Assembly: GCF_001040705.1 (NCBI RefSeq)
Contig: NZ_CVQP01000007.1
Coordinates: 552,422-616,421 of the forward strand
Direction of reading: 5' to 3'
From: Rhodococcus sp. RD6.2
GTDB taxonomy: Bacteria > Actinomycetota > Actinomycetes > Mycobacteriales > Mycobacteriaceae
Length of the DNA: 64,000 bases
The translations under genes and the position numbers were made by a program. The notes beneath the pieces are model-generated. The model made no database searches. It worked only from the letters and a program-made list of their open reading frames with translations, and had not been told where the DNA came from. Below are positions 34,547-43,754 of the stretch, in pieces (within the stretch, counting starts at the first letter, position 1; each line of letters starts with the position of its first letter).

Positions 34547-36649
34547 GTGGCACAGGAAGTGCTGACCGACCTGAACAAGGTCCGCAACATCGGCATCATG
34601 GCGCACATCGATGCCGGTAAGACCACCACCACCGAGCGCATCCTCTTCTACACCGGTGTGAACTACAAGATCGGTGAGACGCACGACGGTGCGTCGACGA
34701 CGGACTGGATGGAGCAGGAGAAGGAGCGTGGTATCACCATCACCTCCGCTGCTGTGACCTGCTTCTGGAACAAGAACCAGATCAACATCATCGACACCCC
34801 CGGCCACGTCGACTTCACCGTCGAGGTCGAGCGCTCGCTGCGCGTCCTCGACGGCGCCGTCGCGGTGTTCGACGGCAAGGAAGGCGTCGAGCCGCAGTCG
34901 GAGCAGGTGTGGCGTCAGGCCGCCAAGTACGACGTTCCGCGCATCTGTTTCGTCAACAAGATGGACAAGATGGGCGCGGACTTCTACTTCACGGTCCAGA
35001 CCATCATCGACCGTCTCGGTGCGAAGCCCCTCGTCCTCCAGCTGCCGATCGGCGCCGAGGACGACTTCGACGGCGTCGTCGACCTCGTCGAGATGCGTGC
35101 CATCACCTGGCGTGGCGTGGTGCCGACCGGTGCCGAGCCCACCTTCGAGGAGATCCCCGCGGATCTGGCCGACAAGGCCGCCGAGTACCGCGAGAAGCTG
35201 CTCGAGACCGTTGCCGAGTCCGACGAAGCTCTCATGGAGAAGTACTTCGGCGGCGAGGAGCTCACGGTCGAGGAGATCAAGGGCGCCATCCGCAAGATGA
35301 CGGTCAACTCCGAGCTGTACCCGGTGCTGTGTGGTTCCGCGTTCAAGAACAAGGGCGTTCAGCCCATGCTCGACGCGGTCATCGACTACCTGCCGAACCC
35401 GCTGGACATCGGTGAGGTGCACGGTCACGCGCTGAACAACGAGGAAGAAGACCTCACGCGCAAGCCGAGCAAGGACGAGCCGTTCTCGGCTCTCGCCTTC
35501 AAGATCGCGGCGCACCCGTTCTTCGGCAAGCTGACCTTCGTGCGTGTCTACTCCGGCCGGATCGATCCGGGCGCCCAGGTGCTCAACGCCACCAAGGGCA
35601 AGAAGGAGCGCATCGGCAAGCTCTTCCAGATGCACGCCAACAAGGAGAACCCGGTCGACGAGGCCGTCGCGGGCCACATCTACGCGATGATCGGTCTGAA
35701 GGACACCACGACCGGCGACACCCTGTGCGCGCAGGACGCCCCGATCGTTCTCGAGTCGATGAGCTTCCCGGACCCGGTCATCCAGGTCTCGATCGAGCCC
35801 AAGACCAAGTCCGACCAGGAGAAGCTGGGCACCGCGATCCAGAAGCTCGCCGAAGAGGACCCGACCTTCTCCGTCGAACTCGACGAGGAGACCGGCCAGA
35901 CCGTCATCGGCGGCATGGGCGAGCTGCACCTCGACATCCTCGTCGACCGTATGCGTCGCGAGTTCAAGGTCGAGGCCAACGTCGGCAAGCCGCAGGTCGC
36001 GTACCGCGAGACCATCACCAAGACGGTCGAGAAGCACGAGTTCACCCACAAGAAGCAGACCGGTGGTTCCGGTCAGTTCGCGAAGGTGATCATCGCGCTC
36101 GAGCCGTACATCGGTGAGGACGGCGAGTCCTACGCGTTCGAGAACAAGGTCTCCGGTGGCCGCGTTCCGCGTGAGTACATCCCCTCCGTGGACCACGGTG
36201 CTCAGGACGCCATGCAGTACGGCGTGCTCGCCGGCTACCCGCTGGTGAACCTGAAGCTGACCCTGCTCGACGGCGCGTACCACGACGTCGACTCCTCGGA
36301 AATGGCCTTCAAGGTCGCTGGCTCGCAGGCGCTCAAGGAAGCTGCCCGCAAGGCCGGCCCGGTCATTCTCGAGCCCCTCATGGCCGTCGAGGTCACCACG
36401 CCCGAGGATTACATGGGCGACGTGATCGGCGACCTCAACTCCCGCCGTGGCCAGATTCAGGCCATGGAGGAACGCAGTGGTGCCCGTGTCGTGAAGGCGC
36501 TGGTTCCGCTCTCGGAGATGTTCGGCTACATCGGCGACCTGCGGTCGAAGACCCAGGGTCGCGCGAACTTCTCCATGGTGTTTGATTCCTACGCAGAGGT
36601 TCCCGCGAACGTCTCGAAGGAAATCATCGCCAAGGCGACCGGCGAGTAA
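34547..36649 (+). CDS. fusA: Elongation factor G
   Basis: 700-aa translocation GTPase: P-loop [16 protein letters not shown]2/G3 [14 protein letters not shown] and DTPGHVDF, G4 NKMDKMGAD. Domains II-V follow, with [19 protein letters not shown] and [15 protein letters not shown] in domain IV. GTG 34547 with GGGGAAG upstream. Standard length; no second fusA copy in the window. Confidence 0.99.
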   Translation: MAQEVLTDLNKVRNIGIMAHIDAGKTTTTERILFYTGVNYKIGETHDGASTTDWMEQEKERGITITSAAVTCFWNKNQINIIDTPGHVDFTVEVERSLRVLDGAVAVFDGKEGVEPQSEQVWRQAAKYDVPRICFVNKMDKMGADFYFTVQTIIDRLGAKPLVLQLPIGAEDDFDGVVDLVEMRAITWRGVVPTGAEPTFEEIPADLADKAAEYREKLLETVAESDEALMEKYFGGEELTVEEIKGAIRKMTVNSELYPVLCGSAFKNKGVQPMLDAVIDYLPNPLDIGEVHGHALNNEEEDLTRKPSKDEPFSALAFKIAAHPFFGKLTFVRVYSGRIDPGAQVLNATKGKKERIGKLFQMHANKENPVDEAVAGHIYAMIGLKDTTTGDTLCAQDAPIVLESMSFPDPVIQVSIEPKTKSDQEKLGTAIQKLAEEDPTFSVELDEETGQTVIGGMGELHLDILVDRMRREFKVEANVGKPQVAYRETITKTVEKHEFTHKKQTGGSGQFAKVIIALEPYIGEDGESYAFENKVSGGRVPREYIPSVDHGAQDAMQYGVLAGYPLVNLKLTLLDGAYHDVDSSEMAFKVAGSQALKEAARKAGPVILEPLMAVEVTTPEDYMGDVIGDLNSRRGQIQAMEERSGARVVKALVPLSEMFGYIGDLRSKTQGRANFSMVFDSYAEVPANVSKEIIAKATGE

Positions 36650-36756
36650 CACCAGCTGGGAGCACGACCGCTGGCGAGTTTTCACCAGCTGAGCACGACC
36701 AAGTAAAACAACCGCACTGCTGCATTTACGCAAGCAACACAACAGGAGGCCATCAA
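36650..36756 (+). repeat. fusA-tuf spacer with imperfect direct repeat
   Basis: CACCAGCTG(GG)AGCACGACC occurs twice, 43 bp apart, in the 107-bp spacer; the two copies differ by a 2-base gap. AGGAGG before tuf is the ribosome-binding site. Purpose unknown; possibly a small duplication. Confidence 0.5.
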
Positions 36757-37947
36757 GTGGCGAAGGCGAAGTTCGAGCGGACGAAGCCGCACGTCAACAT
36801 CGGGACCATCGGTCACGTTGACCACGGCAAGACGACGCTGACCGCGGCCATCACCAAGGTCCTGCACGACAAGTACCCGGATCTGAACGAGGCCTCGGCC
36901 TTCGATCAGATCGACAAGGCGCCTGAGGAGAAGGCTCGTGGTATCACGATCAACATCTCCCACGTCGAGTACCAGACCGACAAGCGCCACTACGCGCACG
37001 TCGACGCGCCGGGCCACGCCGACTACATCAAGAACATGATCACCGGTGCCGCTCAGATGGACGGCGCGATCCTCGTTGTCGCCGCCACCGACGGCCCGAT
37101 GCCCCAGACGCGTGAGCACGTGCTGCTCGCTCGCCAGGTCGGCGTGCCCTACATCCTCGTCGCCCTGAACAAGGCCGACATGGTCGACGACGAGGAAATC
37201 CTCGAGCTCGTCGAGATGGAGGTCCGCGAGCTGCTGGCTTCGCAGGACTTCGACGAGGACGCTCCGGTTGTCCCCGTTTCCGCGCTGAAGGCGCTCGAGG
37301 GCGACGAGAAGTGGGGCCAGTCGGTCCTCGACCTCATGCAGGCCGTCGACGACTCCATCCCGGACCCGGTCCGTGAGACCGACAAGCCGTTCCTCATGCC
37401 CGTCGAGGACGTCTTCACGATCACCGGTCGTGGCACCGTCGTCACCGGTCGTATCGAGCGCGGCATCGTGAACGTGAACGAAGAGGTCGAGATCGTCGGC
37501 ATCCGCCCGACCTCCACCAAGACCACGGTCACGGGCATCGAGATGTTCCGCAAGCTGCTCGACTCCGGCCAGGCGGGCGACAACGTCGGTCTGCTGGTTC
37601 GTGGCATCAAGCGTGAAGATGTCGAGCGCGGCCAGGTCGTCGTCAAGCCGGGTACGACCACCCCGCACACCGAGTTCGAGGGCCAGGCGTACATCCTGTC
37701 GAAGGACGAGGGCGGCCGCCACACCCCGTTCTTCAACAACTACCGCCCGCAGTTCTACTTCCGTACCACGGACGTTACGGGCGTCGTGACCCTCCCCGAG
37801 GGCACCGAGATGGTCATGCCCGGTGACAACACCGAGATGTCCGTCGTGCTGATCCAGCCGGTCGCCATGGACGAGGGCCTGCGGTTCGCGATCCGTGAGG
37901 GTGGCCGCACCGTCGGCGCCGGTCGCGTCACCAAGATCATCAAGTGA
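36757..37947 (+). CDS. tuf: Elongation factor Tu
   Basis: 396-aa GTPase delivering aminoacyl-t[22 protein letters not shown] start, P-loop [25 protein letters not shown], and a [14 protein letters not shown] end. GTG 36757 is preceded by AGGAGG. Closely matches nocardial/rhodococcal EF-Tu. Confidence 0.99.
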   Translation: MAKAKFERTKPHVNIGTIGHVDHGKTTLTAAITKVLHDKYPDLNEASAFDQIDKAPEEKARGITINISHVEYQTDKRHYAHVDAPGHADYIKNMITGAAQMDGAILVVAATDGPMPQTREHVLLARQVGVPYILVALNKADMVDDEEILELVEMEVRELLASQDFDEDAPVVPVSALKALEGDEKWGQSVLDLMQAVDDSIPDPVRETDKPFLMPVEDVFTITGRGTVVTGRIERGIVNVNEEVEIVGIRPTSTKTTVTGIEMFRKLLDSGQAGDNVGLLVRGIKREDVERGQVVVKPGTTTPHTEFEGQAYILSKDEGGRHTPFFNNYRPQFYFRTTDVTGVVTLPEGTEMVMPGDNTEMSVVLIQPVAMDEGLRFAIREGGRTVGAGRVTKIIK

Positions 37948-37982
37948 TTTCCTGATCACTGACTGATCAAGCTGGACAACGG

Positions 37983-38019
37983 AAACGGCGTCCATCCCTT
38001 CGGGGGTGGGCGCCGTTTT
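37983..38019 (+). terminator. tuf terminator
   Basis: AAACGGCG...CGCCGTTT stem extended by a GG/CC-rich inner helix and TTCG loop, ending in TTTTC, 35 nt after the tuf stop. Classic intrinsic terminator. Confidence 0.9.
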
Positions 38020-38086
38020 CGCGTTCCGCGATGTCCTCTACGGGGCGGGACCCGATCCGGCAAAGAAGTCGTGAGCCCGACGCTGA

Positions 38087-38245
38087 TCAGGCCGGGCGTG
38101 GATCGAGGCGCACGACGTCGTCGACGACGGTGACCGGCGCGCCGCCGAGGATCGTCATGCCGGCTCCGTGTTGGCGGAGGCGTCGGCTCAGGTGGTCGGT
38201 CGTGTGGAAATGGCCGCGCGACTCCTCGGAGAGGACGCGGTCCCG
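38087..38245 (-). pseudogene. Coding-like remnant lacking a start codon
   Basis: About 52 codons with strong third-position G/C bias, reading SEESRGHFHTTDHLSRRLRQ, then HGAGMTILGGAPVTVVDD, and ending RPA before TGA. No ATG, GTG or TTG precedes it except an internal ATG, and its frame runs into the DUF6286 gene in a different phase. It looks like the 3' end of a gene whose 5' part was lost. The parent family is not recognised. Confidence 0.35.
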
Positions 38246-38253
38246 CTGGCCGA

Positions 38254-38829
38254 CTAGTCCGCCGGAGCGAGGTGCAGCAGGACCTGCGTGGCGACGGGCG
38301 CGCCGGGAAGTGCGGCCGCCATCGCCCGCGCGAACGACTCGGCGCTGCGCGTGAAGCTGGCGACGTCGATGCTCGGATCGGCGACGACGGTCACCCGCAG
38401 GGTCGCAAGTCCCCGGTCGTCGATGGCGGACTGACGAACCGTGCGTACCCCGTCGAGACTCGACAGCTCCCCGGCCAAGCCTGCGGCCAGGGGACCGAGA
38501 TCCACGGACAGCGACGTGTCCGAACCCTCGTCGGCCCAGTGCGGCCCCGACGGCAGCACCGGCATCGTCTCGGGACGTCCACGCCGCACGTTCACCAGTA
38601 ACAGTGCGAGACCTGCGACGAACGCGACGACGGCCGTCACGCCGAGCGCGGTCGGCCACCACGACTGGTCCGGAAACTCCGACAACGTGCCCCGATCGAG
38701 ACGCCGGACGAACGCGCGAACCGACTCGACCCCGACGAACCACGTCAGCGTGAGACCGGCTGCGCCGATGAGCACCAGTCCCGCGGTGAGCGCGACCAGG
38801 CGGTCCAGGATGGACGTTCGCCGTTTCAC
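38254..38829 (-). CDS. DUF6286 membrane protein
   Basis: 191-aa protein: a basic N-terminus, two transmembrane helices (LVALTAGLVLIGAAGLTLTW and TALGVTAVVAFVAGLALLLV), then a soluble alpha/beta domain with DDRGLATLRVTVVADPSIDV. It is the last gene of the Asp23-type operon; GTG overlaps the previous stop (GTGA). Function unknown; probably part of an envelope-associated complex with its neighbours. Confidence 0.78.
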   Translation of the reverse strand: MKRRTSILDRLVALTAGLVLIGAAGLTLTWFVGVESVRAFVRRLDRGTLSEFPDQSWWPTALGVTAVVAFVAGLALLLVNVRRGRPETMPVLPSGPHWADEGSDTSLSVDLGPLAAGLAGELSSLDGVRTVRQSAIDDRGLATLRVTVVADPSIDVASFTRSAESFARAMAAALPGAPVATQVLLHLAPAD

Positions 38830-39827
38830 TGCTTGACCCTCCCGACCCGGACGCGGAGTTCCCGCGGTGACGACACCGCGGCGAGTGCGGGTTCGACGGC
38901 GTCGCGCACCTGCTGTTCCAGGGCGTCCGACGCCACCTCGCCGTTCGGTGTCACGTGCACCGTTGCGCGCCTGCGATCCACAGTGGTGTGCACAGCGGAA
39001 ACACCGCCGACGGTGCCGGCGCGGGAACTGCACATGCGTGCGACGTCGGTCGGGCGCATCCACACTACGGCGCTGCCGTCGTCGCCGACCGGAACGTGGG
39101 TACGGGTACGTGGCATCAGGGACAGACAGATCAGGATCAGGCCCACGGCCGTGGCACCCAGCGCTGCAGCCACCATCCACGTCTGCCCGTGCAGGTCCGC
39201 GATCCACCGAACCGAGTTCCGAACCCACGCCGCAGGTGCGATGGCGCCCTTCTCGATGAGGAATTCACGGCCCGCGACCACCGCGACACCGATCAGCAGT
39301 ACAGCCGCGGCCACCGCGACGACCGCGGATCCCGGACGCGCCAGCGGTGGCCGCGCCCGCACGGGAACGATCTCCGGGTCGCACTCGGCAGCGAGTTGGC
39401 GGGCGTCCATGTCGGTGGTGCCCTCCGGACGGGGGACCGCGGCGGCGACAACGACGTGCAGGTGTTCGAGGGCCATTCCGGTGAGGGTCTCGACGCGATC
39501 GGCGACCGCGGCGTGCACCTCACGGGAGAGGACGGCGACGGGGCACGGCCACGTCACGGCGAGGTAGAGGGTGACGGCGACGGAGTCCGGTCCCGTCGTC
39601 ACGTCCGCGCGCGGTAGGTCGCGCGCGGACAGGGCGAGCAGGCTGCCCGTGTGGCGGACGACTCCGGGAACCGAAAGAGCCGCTGCAACAGCGATCTTCG
39701 ATACCGCGCGGTCCTTGACGACGAGCTGTCCGCGCGCGCCACGTTCGAGGTCGACGTCGCTGTGCGGCGCCGCGGAGATCGTCTCCCCGGACGCGGGATC
39801 CCCGGTGACGGCGACCGGATCAGCCAC
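38826..39827 (-). CDS. Asp23-like/DUF6286 two-helix membrane protein
   Basis: 333-aa composite protein. The N-terminal ~150 residues resemble an Asp23/Gls24 domain (LVVKDRAVSKIAVAAALSVP, then VHAAVADRVETLTGMALEHL). Two transmembrane helices follow (AVVAVAAAVLLIGVAVVAG and a second around 240), and a C-terminal domain like that of the next gene (VVWMRPTDVARM, RRATVHVTPNGEV). GTG 39827 overlaps the small membrane gene by 8 nt. It reads as a membrane anchor for an Asp23 assembly. Confidence 0.75.
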   Translation of the reverse strand: MADPVAVTGDPASGETISAAPHSDVDLERGARGQLVVKDRAVSKIAVAAALSVPGVVRHTGSLLALSARDLPRADVTTGPDSVAVTLYLAVTWPCPVAVLSREVHAAVADRVETLTGMALEHLHVVVAAAVPRPEGTTDMDARQLAAECDPEIVPVRARPPLARPGSAVVAVAAAVLLIGVAVVAGREFLIEKGAIAPAAWVRNSVRWIADLHGQTWMVAAALGATAVGLILICLSLMPRTRTHVPVGDDGSAVVWMRPTDVARMCSSRAGTVGGVSAVHTTVDRRRATVHVTPNGEVASDALEQQVRDAVEPALAAVSSPRELRVRVGRVKQ

Positions 39828-39999
39828 GGCCCCTGCTTCGCAACAGTGCCCCGAGATCGAAGTGGCCGTCGCGGTGCGCGCCGATCGCCATGCCTGCACC
39901 GCCGAGCATCACGGCGAACACGAATCCGGCGAATCCGCCGAGGATCCCGGCCAGCGCGAGCAACAACCCGGCCAGCAGTCCGACGACCGTGCTGTTCAT
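39820..39999 (-). CDS. DUF2273-like small membrane protein, 59 aa
   Basis: Two hydrophobic helices (VVGLLAGLLLALAGILGGFA and GFVFAVMLGGAGMAIGA) and a charged tail. ATG 39999 has GAAGGG 7 nt upstream. Small proteins of this kind sit beside Asp23 genes in Gram-positive bacteria and are thought to anchor them to the membrane. Confidence 0.75.
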   Translation of the reverse strand: MNSTVVGLLAGLLLALAGILGGFAGFVFAVMLGGAGMAIGAHRDGHFDLGALLRSRGRG

Positions 40000-40328
40000 C
40001 GCGATGTCCCTTCCAAGGTGTCGGCCGGTGCCGCGGCGGTGCTGTCGGCGACGTCCTCCACGGTCACCGTGACGGGACCCGCGATCAGCGGTGCCACTGC
40101 GCGGTGGACCGCGTCCGCGACGTCGACGACGTTGTTCGGGTACGCGACCACGATGTGAACGGCGCACCCGGGATCGGTGAGCCGGACGCCGAGGACACGG
40201 CGACCGGGAAGGTAGGTGGCGACCTCGCCGAACTCGCCACCGTGCAGTCCGGCGACACCGGGCACCGCGAGCACTCGCGCCGCTATCAGGTCGGCGTCGG
40301 TGTCGGCACTGCCGGCGTGGCTGCTCAC
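39996..40328 (-). CDS. Short Asp23-like protein, 110 aa
   Basis: LIAARVLAVPGVAGLHGGEF and VHIVVAYPNNVVDVADAVHR followed by AGPVTVTVEDVAD match the strand-helix pattern of Asp23/Gls24 proteins, without their N-terminal tail. GTG overlaps the preceding stop by 3 bases and its own stop overlaps the DUF2273 gene. Function inferred from the operon only. Confidence 0.65.
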   Translation of the reverse strand: MSSHAGSADTDADLIAARVLAVPGVAGLHGGEFGEVATYLPGRRVLGVRLTDPGCAVHIVVAYPNNVVDVADAVHRAVAPLIAGPVTVTVEDVADSTAAAPADTLEGTSR

Positions 40329-40813
40329 TGCACCCTCGGGCGCGGATCCGGTTCGTTCGACTGCTGGGCGTCGTCGAAGAGGACGACGTCGAAGATGGTG
40401 ATGTCGACCTCGGTGACCTCGAGACCGGTCATCCGTTCCACGGCGGCGATGACGTTGCGGCGGATACCGGCCGCGAGTTCGTGGAGGGCGACGCCGTACT
40501 CGGCGACGATCCCGATGTCGATCGCGGCCTGTTTCTCGCCCACCTCGACGGCGACGCCCTGCCCGTGATTGACGCGGGCGCCGGGGATGCGGTCGCGGAG
40601 CGCGCCGACGACCCGCGCGGTGCCGCCTCCGACGTCGAAGACGCCGCTGATCTCGCGGGTGGCGATTCCGGCGATCTTCGCGACGACGGCGTCGGCGATG
40701 ATCGTGCGGCCCTGGGACCCGACCAGTTCGGTCGAGGCCGCGGACGCGAACTGCACGGTCCCGTGGCCGGGTCGTTGCGCGGGGGTGTCGCCGGGGTCGG
40801 GTGCTGTGGTCAC
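40325..40813 (-). CDS. Asp23/Gls24 family envelope stress response protein
   Basis: 162-aa protein with the full signature: GRTIIADAVVAKIAGIATRE, then GGGTARVVGALRDRIPG, VEVGEKQAAIDIGIVAEYGV, and RRNVIAAVERMTGLEVTEVD. In staphylococci Asp23 is an abundant membrane-tethered protein induced by alkaline and cell-wall stress. First gene of a five-gene operon in which every junction overlaps. Confidence 0.9.
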   Translation of the reverse strand: MTTAPDPGDTPAQRPGHGTVQFASAASTELVGSQGRTIIADAVVAKIAGIATREISGVFDVGGGTARVVGALRDRIPGARVNHGQGVAVEVGEKQAAIDIGIVAEYGVALHELAAGIRRNVIAAVERMTGLEVTEVDITIFDVVLFDDAQQSNEPDPRPRVQ

Positions 40814-40905
40814 CCCTCAACCCTAGTGAGTGCGGAGGTGCAGCGGAGGTTGTGAGTCGGATCACCTACGGTGGAGCGCGCACTGGAGTCGGACGAAGGA
40901 CGGGT

Positions 40906-41448
40906 ATGGCGCAGACACACGTGGACGACGCGTCCCCGTCGGACGAGGACGGCCGCGCCGGGACGACCCGGCGCGGGCGCGTCGTGGTCGCGGCGTTCGG
41001 GGTTGTCTGTCTGCTGCTCGTGGGGGTGTGTGGGGTGTTGCTGTGGCAGTACCGGCAGGCGTCCGCGCTGGAGTCGCAGCAGCGTGACGCGCTCGCCGCG
41101 GCCCGCGACACCGCGATGAACCTCGCGACCGTCGATCACGCGACGGCCGAGAGCGACGTCCGCCGCGTCCTGGCCGGAGCCACCGGCGAGTTCCACGACG
41201 ATTTCGCGTCGAGTGCCGAGTCGTTCGTGTCGGTCGTCAAGGACACCGAGGTCACCACCGTCGGCCAGGAAGCGGACGCTGCGATCGAGTCGTGGAACGG
41301 TGACAGCGGAGTCGTCCTCGTTCAGGTTCGATCCACCGTCACCAATCGCGTGCAACCCGAGGAGAAGTCGAGGGTGTGGCGGTTGAGGCTGACGATGGAC
41401 GAGGTGGACGGCGTATATCGCACGGCAGCGCTGGAGTACGTCGCATGA
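40906..41448 (+). CDS. Mce-associated-type membrane protein 1
   Basis: 180-aa protein with an acidic cytoplasmic N-terminus, one transmembrane helix (VVVAAFGVVCLLLVGVCGVL), and an extracytoplasmic domain with AARDTAMNLATVDHATAESD and GEFHDDFASSAESFVSVVKD. This is the pattern of proteins found beside mce operons (MAS family, SnoaL/NTF2-like outer domain). No mce genes are in the window. ATG 40906 has AAGGA 6 nt upstream. Its stop overlaps the next gene (ATGA). Confidence 0.75.
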   Translation: MAQTHVDDASPSDEDGRAGTTRRGRVVVAAFGVVCLLLVGVCGVLLWQYRQASALESQQRDALAAARDTAMNLATVDHATAESDVRRVLAGATGEFHDDFASSAESFVSVVKDTEVTTVGQEADAAIESWNGDSGVVLVQVRSTVTNRVQPEEKSRVWRLRLTMDEVDGVYRTAALEYVA

Positions 41449-41963
41449 GGGGCTCACCGGGGCGAGCGCAGCGACGGGGAATGTCTCGACTGATGACGTG
41501 GTCTCTCGGCGTGCTTGCGGTGCTGTTGGCGGCGGGTGCCGCGATGCTGTCCGTGACGGTGGACGATGCGCAGGCGCGGGTGAGCGCACAGACACGGGAC
41601 GAGGTCGCGCAGGCGGCGGCGGAAGCGTCCACGGCGTTGCTGACCTACACACCGGACACCGTCGCGGCGGATCAGTACGCCGCCGGGGAACGGCTGACGG
41701 GAGAGTTCCGAGCCCGGTACGGACAGTTCACCGACACGGTCGTCGTTCCAACTTCGCGGACGAATCGGGTCACCTCGACCGCCACCGTCACGGCGACGGG
41801 AGTCTCGAGTGTCGACGGCGACGATGCCGAGGCGCTGGTGTTCCTGACGCAGGTGACCAGCACCGATGCTTCTCCCGATCCGGTGACCACGAAGGTCGGT
41901 GCGCGCGTCGATCTGACCCGGATCGAGGGCCGGTGGCTCGTCTCGGACTTCGAACCGTCATGA
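41445..41963 (+). CDS. Mce-associated-type membrane protein 2
   Basis: 172-aa relative of the preceding gene: short basic N-terminus, one transmembrane helix (LMTWSLGVLAVLLAAGAAML), outer domain with AEASTALLTYTPDTVAADQY and GEFRARYGQFTDTVVVPTSR. The ATGA overlap implies coupled translation and perhaps a heterodimer. Role unknown outside mce transport contexts. Confidence 0.72.
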   Translation: MRGSPGRAQRRGMSRLMTWSLGVLAVLLAAGAAMLSVTVDDAQARVSAQTRDEVAQAAAEASTALLTYTPDTVAADQYAAGERLTGEFRARYGQFTDTVVVPTSRTNRVTSTATVTATGVSSVDGDDAEALVFLTQVTSTDASPDPVTTKVGARVDLTRIEGRWLVSDFEPS

Positions 41964-41972
41964 CGTGGCACT

Positions 41973-41990
41973 ACTGAAACGCGTGTCAGT
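41973..41990. promoter_or_regulatory. Operator-like palindrome upstream of ferredoxin reductase
   Basis: ACTGAAACGCGTGTCAGT is an 18-bp near-perfect palindrome (one mismatched pair) followed by TATGAA, a possible -10, about 65 nt before ATG 42055. The size fits a TetR-type dimer site; the cognate regulator is not identified. Confidence 0.45.
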
Positions 41991-42054
41991 TTGGTATGAA
42001 CTTTCCACACGATCGAGCACGGTCGTGGACGAGGTGTGAAGGGGAAATCGCGCG

Positions 42055-43257
42055 ATGGGTGTCGGACGGATTGTGATCGTCGGGGCAGGGCTTGGCGGCC
42101 TGCGGACCAGTGAGGAACTGCGCAGGGCCGGTCACGACGGCGAGATCGTCCTCGTCGGGGACGAATCGCACCTGCCGTACGACCGGCCGCCGCTGTCGAA
42201 GGACGTCGTCCGCGGTGAAACCGACGACGTGACGCTCAAGCCCGCCGACCACTACGACGACCTGCGAGTCGACCTGCGGCTCGGTTCGGCCGCAGTCGCT
42301 CTCGACTCCGCGGCGCGCACGGTCACCCTCGTCGACGGCACCACCCTCGACTACGACCACCTGGTCATCGCGACGGGACTCACGCCGCGGCGCATCCCCG
42401 GCCTCGCCGACCTGGCCGGCGTGCACGTGCTGCGAACCCTCGAGGACGCGCACGCCCTCCGCGGCGACCTGGTCGCAGGCCGGACCGCACTCGTCGTCGG
42501 AGCCGGGTTCATCGGCTGCGAGGTGGCCGCCAGCGCCCGCGCCCGCGGACTCGACGTCGTCCTCGTCGAACCGCAGCCCACGCCGCTGGCATCGGTGCTC
42601 GGCGAGCAGGTCGGCGCCCTCGTCGCCCGCCTGCACACCGGCGAGGGTGTCGACGTGCGTAACGGGATCGGACTCGACTCTCTCGTCGGAGACGACCGGG
42701 TCACCGGAGCCGTACTCAGCGACGGCTCCCAGATCACCGCAGACCTCGTGGTGATCGGCATCGGCTCGCATCCCGTCACCGGATGGCTCGACGACTCCGG
42801 GATCGCCCTCGCGGACCGTGCCGCAGGCGGCGGGGTCCTCGCGGACGCCACCGGACGCACCAGCGACCCCAACGTGTGGGTCGTCGGCGACGTCGCGTCC
42901 TGGCAGCAGCCGGAGGGCGAGCATCGACGAGTCGAGCACTGGAGCAACGTCGGAGAGCAGGCCAAGATCGCCGCACACGCACTCGTGACCGGGGCCGCAC
43001 CCGACGCCCCCGCTCAGGTGCCGTACTTCTGGAGCGATCAGTACGACGTCAAGATCCAGGCACTCGGTGAGCCGTCCGGCACCGACACCGTCCACATCGT
43101 CCGTGACGACGGACGCAAGTTCCTCGCCTACTACGAGCGCGACGGCAACCTCGTCGCCGTCGTCGGCGGCGGACTCGCGGGCCCGGTGATGAAGATGCGT
43201 GCCAAGGTGTCGGGCCGCGTCCCCATCGGCGACGTACTCGACCCCGCGGGGGTTTGA
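42055..43257 (+). CDS. NAD(P)H-dependent ferredoxin/rubredoxin reductase
   Basis: 400-aa flavoprotein of the putidaredoxin/rubredoxin reductase family: FAD loop VIVGAGLGGLRTSEELR, LPYDRPPLSKDVV, second Rossmann loop TALVVGAGFIGCEVAASARA, and VWVVGDVASW near the FAD site. The C-terminal SDQYDVKIQALG segment fits the family's interface domain. It would supply electrons to a cytochrome P450, rubredoxin-dependent alkane hydroxylase or Rieske oxygenase. No ferredoxin or oxygenase gene adjoins it, so the partner lies elsewhere. Confidence 0.88.
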   Translation: MGVGRIVIVGAGLGGLRTSEELRRAGHDGEIVLVGDESHLPYDRPPLSKDVVRGETDDVTLKPADHYDDLRVDLRLGSAAVALDSAARTVTLVDGTTLDYDHLVIATGLTPRRIPGLADLAGVHVLRTLEDAHALRGDLVAGRTALVVGAGFIGCEVAASARARGLDVVLVEPQPTPLASVLGEQVGALVARLHTGEGVDVRNGIGLDSLVGDDRVTGAVLSDGSQITADLVVIGIGSHPVTGWLDDSGIALADRAAGGGVLADATGRTSDPNVWVVGDVASWQQPEGEHRRVEHWSNVGEQAKIAAHALVTGAAPDAPAQVPYFWSDQYDVKIQALGEPSGTDTVHIVRDDGRKFLAYYERDGNLVAVVGGGLAGPVMKMRAKVSGRVPIGDVLDPAGV

Positions 43258-43313
43258 TGCACGGCACCGCCGTGTGCCTCTGATTCACGGCACCGCGGTG
43301 GCGTCACTGCGGC

Positions 43314-43319
43314 TACCGT
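43314..43319 (+). promoter_or_regulatory. -10 box of a probable leaderless promoter before the DUF35 gene
   Basis: TACCGT lies 6 nt before ATG 43326. It falls between inverted arms ATTCACGG (43283-43290) and CCGTGAAT (43316-43323), a candidate operator. Confidence 0.4.
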
Positions 43320-43325
43320 GAATTC

Positions 43326-43754
43326 ATGGTGCACGGTCGGCGTGCGCTTCCGGAACCGACGGAGCTGACCGCGGCGCACTGGACCAGTGGTGCGTCGGGG
43401 CGACTGCTGGTGCAACGGTGCCCGAGGTGCGGTCGCTGGTCGTTTCCCCCGGTTCCGAGTTGCAGGCACTGCTGGTTCGATCGCCTCGAGTTCGAACCGG
43501 TCAGCGGCAAGGGTGTGTTGGCGTCCTGGACCGGCATCCCGGGCGCTCGCTCCCCCGCGCGCCTCGTCGGGATCGTCGACCTTCTCGAGGAAGTGCGGCT
43601 CCTGCTCGGGTTGGTCGAATGCGATCCGGACGACCTTCGGGTCGGAGCACCGGTCCGGTTGGTGTTCGAGCAGGTCGACGACCGGATCTGGTTGCCGCTG
43701 GCCGAACTCGAGGAGTCCGACCTGTTCGAGGCCCGGATCGAGGCGGTGTCGTGA
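43326..43754 (+). CDS. DUF35 zinc-ribbon/OB-fold protein
   Basis: 142-aa protein with a rubredoxin-like zinc ribbon (QRCPRCGRWSFPPVPSCRHC; four Cys) and a C-terminal OB fold (VLASWTGIPGARSPARLVGI). DUF35 proteins pair with thiolase-fold partners, for example ChsH2 with Ltp2 in steroid side-chain retro-aldol cleavage, or HMG-CoA-type systems. The stop overlaps the thiolase-like start, so a complex with that product is likely. Confidence 0.85.
   Translation: MVHGRRALPEPTELTAAHWTSGASGRLLVQRCPRCGRWSFPPVPSCRHCWFDRLEFEPVSGKGVLASWTGIPGARSPARLVGIVDLLEEVRLLLGLVECDPDDLRVGAPVRLVFEQVDDRIWLPLAELEESDLFEARIEAVS

Larger units (their letters stand above)
37948..38253. other. 306-bp gap between tuf and the envelope-stress operon
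   Basis: Holds the tuf terminator and, on the minus strand, a coding-like fragment (separate entry). Nothing else is supported. Confidence 0.5.

Noticed and set aside
34526-36742. 738-codon open frame on the minus strand opposite fusA
   Set aside because: It mirrors the highly conserved fusA gene; G/C third-position bias opens the opposite frame. The translation is Val/Leu/Asp-rich with no domain.
43258-43300. Repeated CACGGCACCGC sequences between the ferredoxin reductase and DUF35 genes as a transposon scar
   Set aside because: Two 11-bp copies only, no target duplication or transposase remnant.
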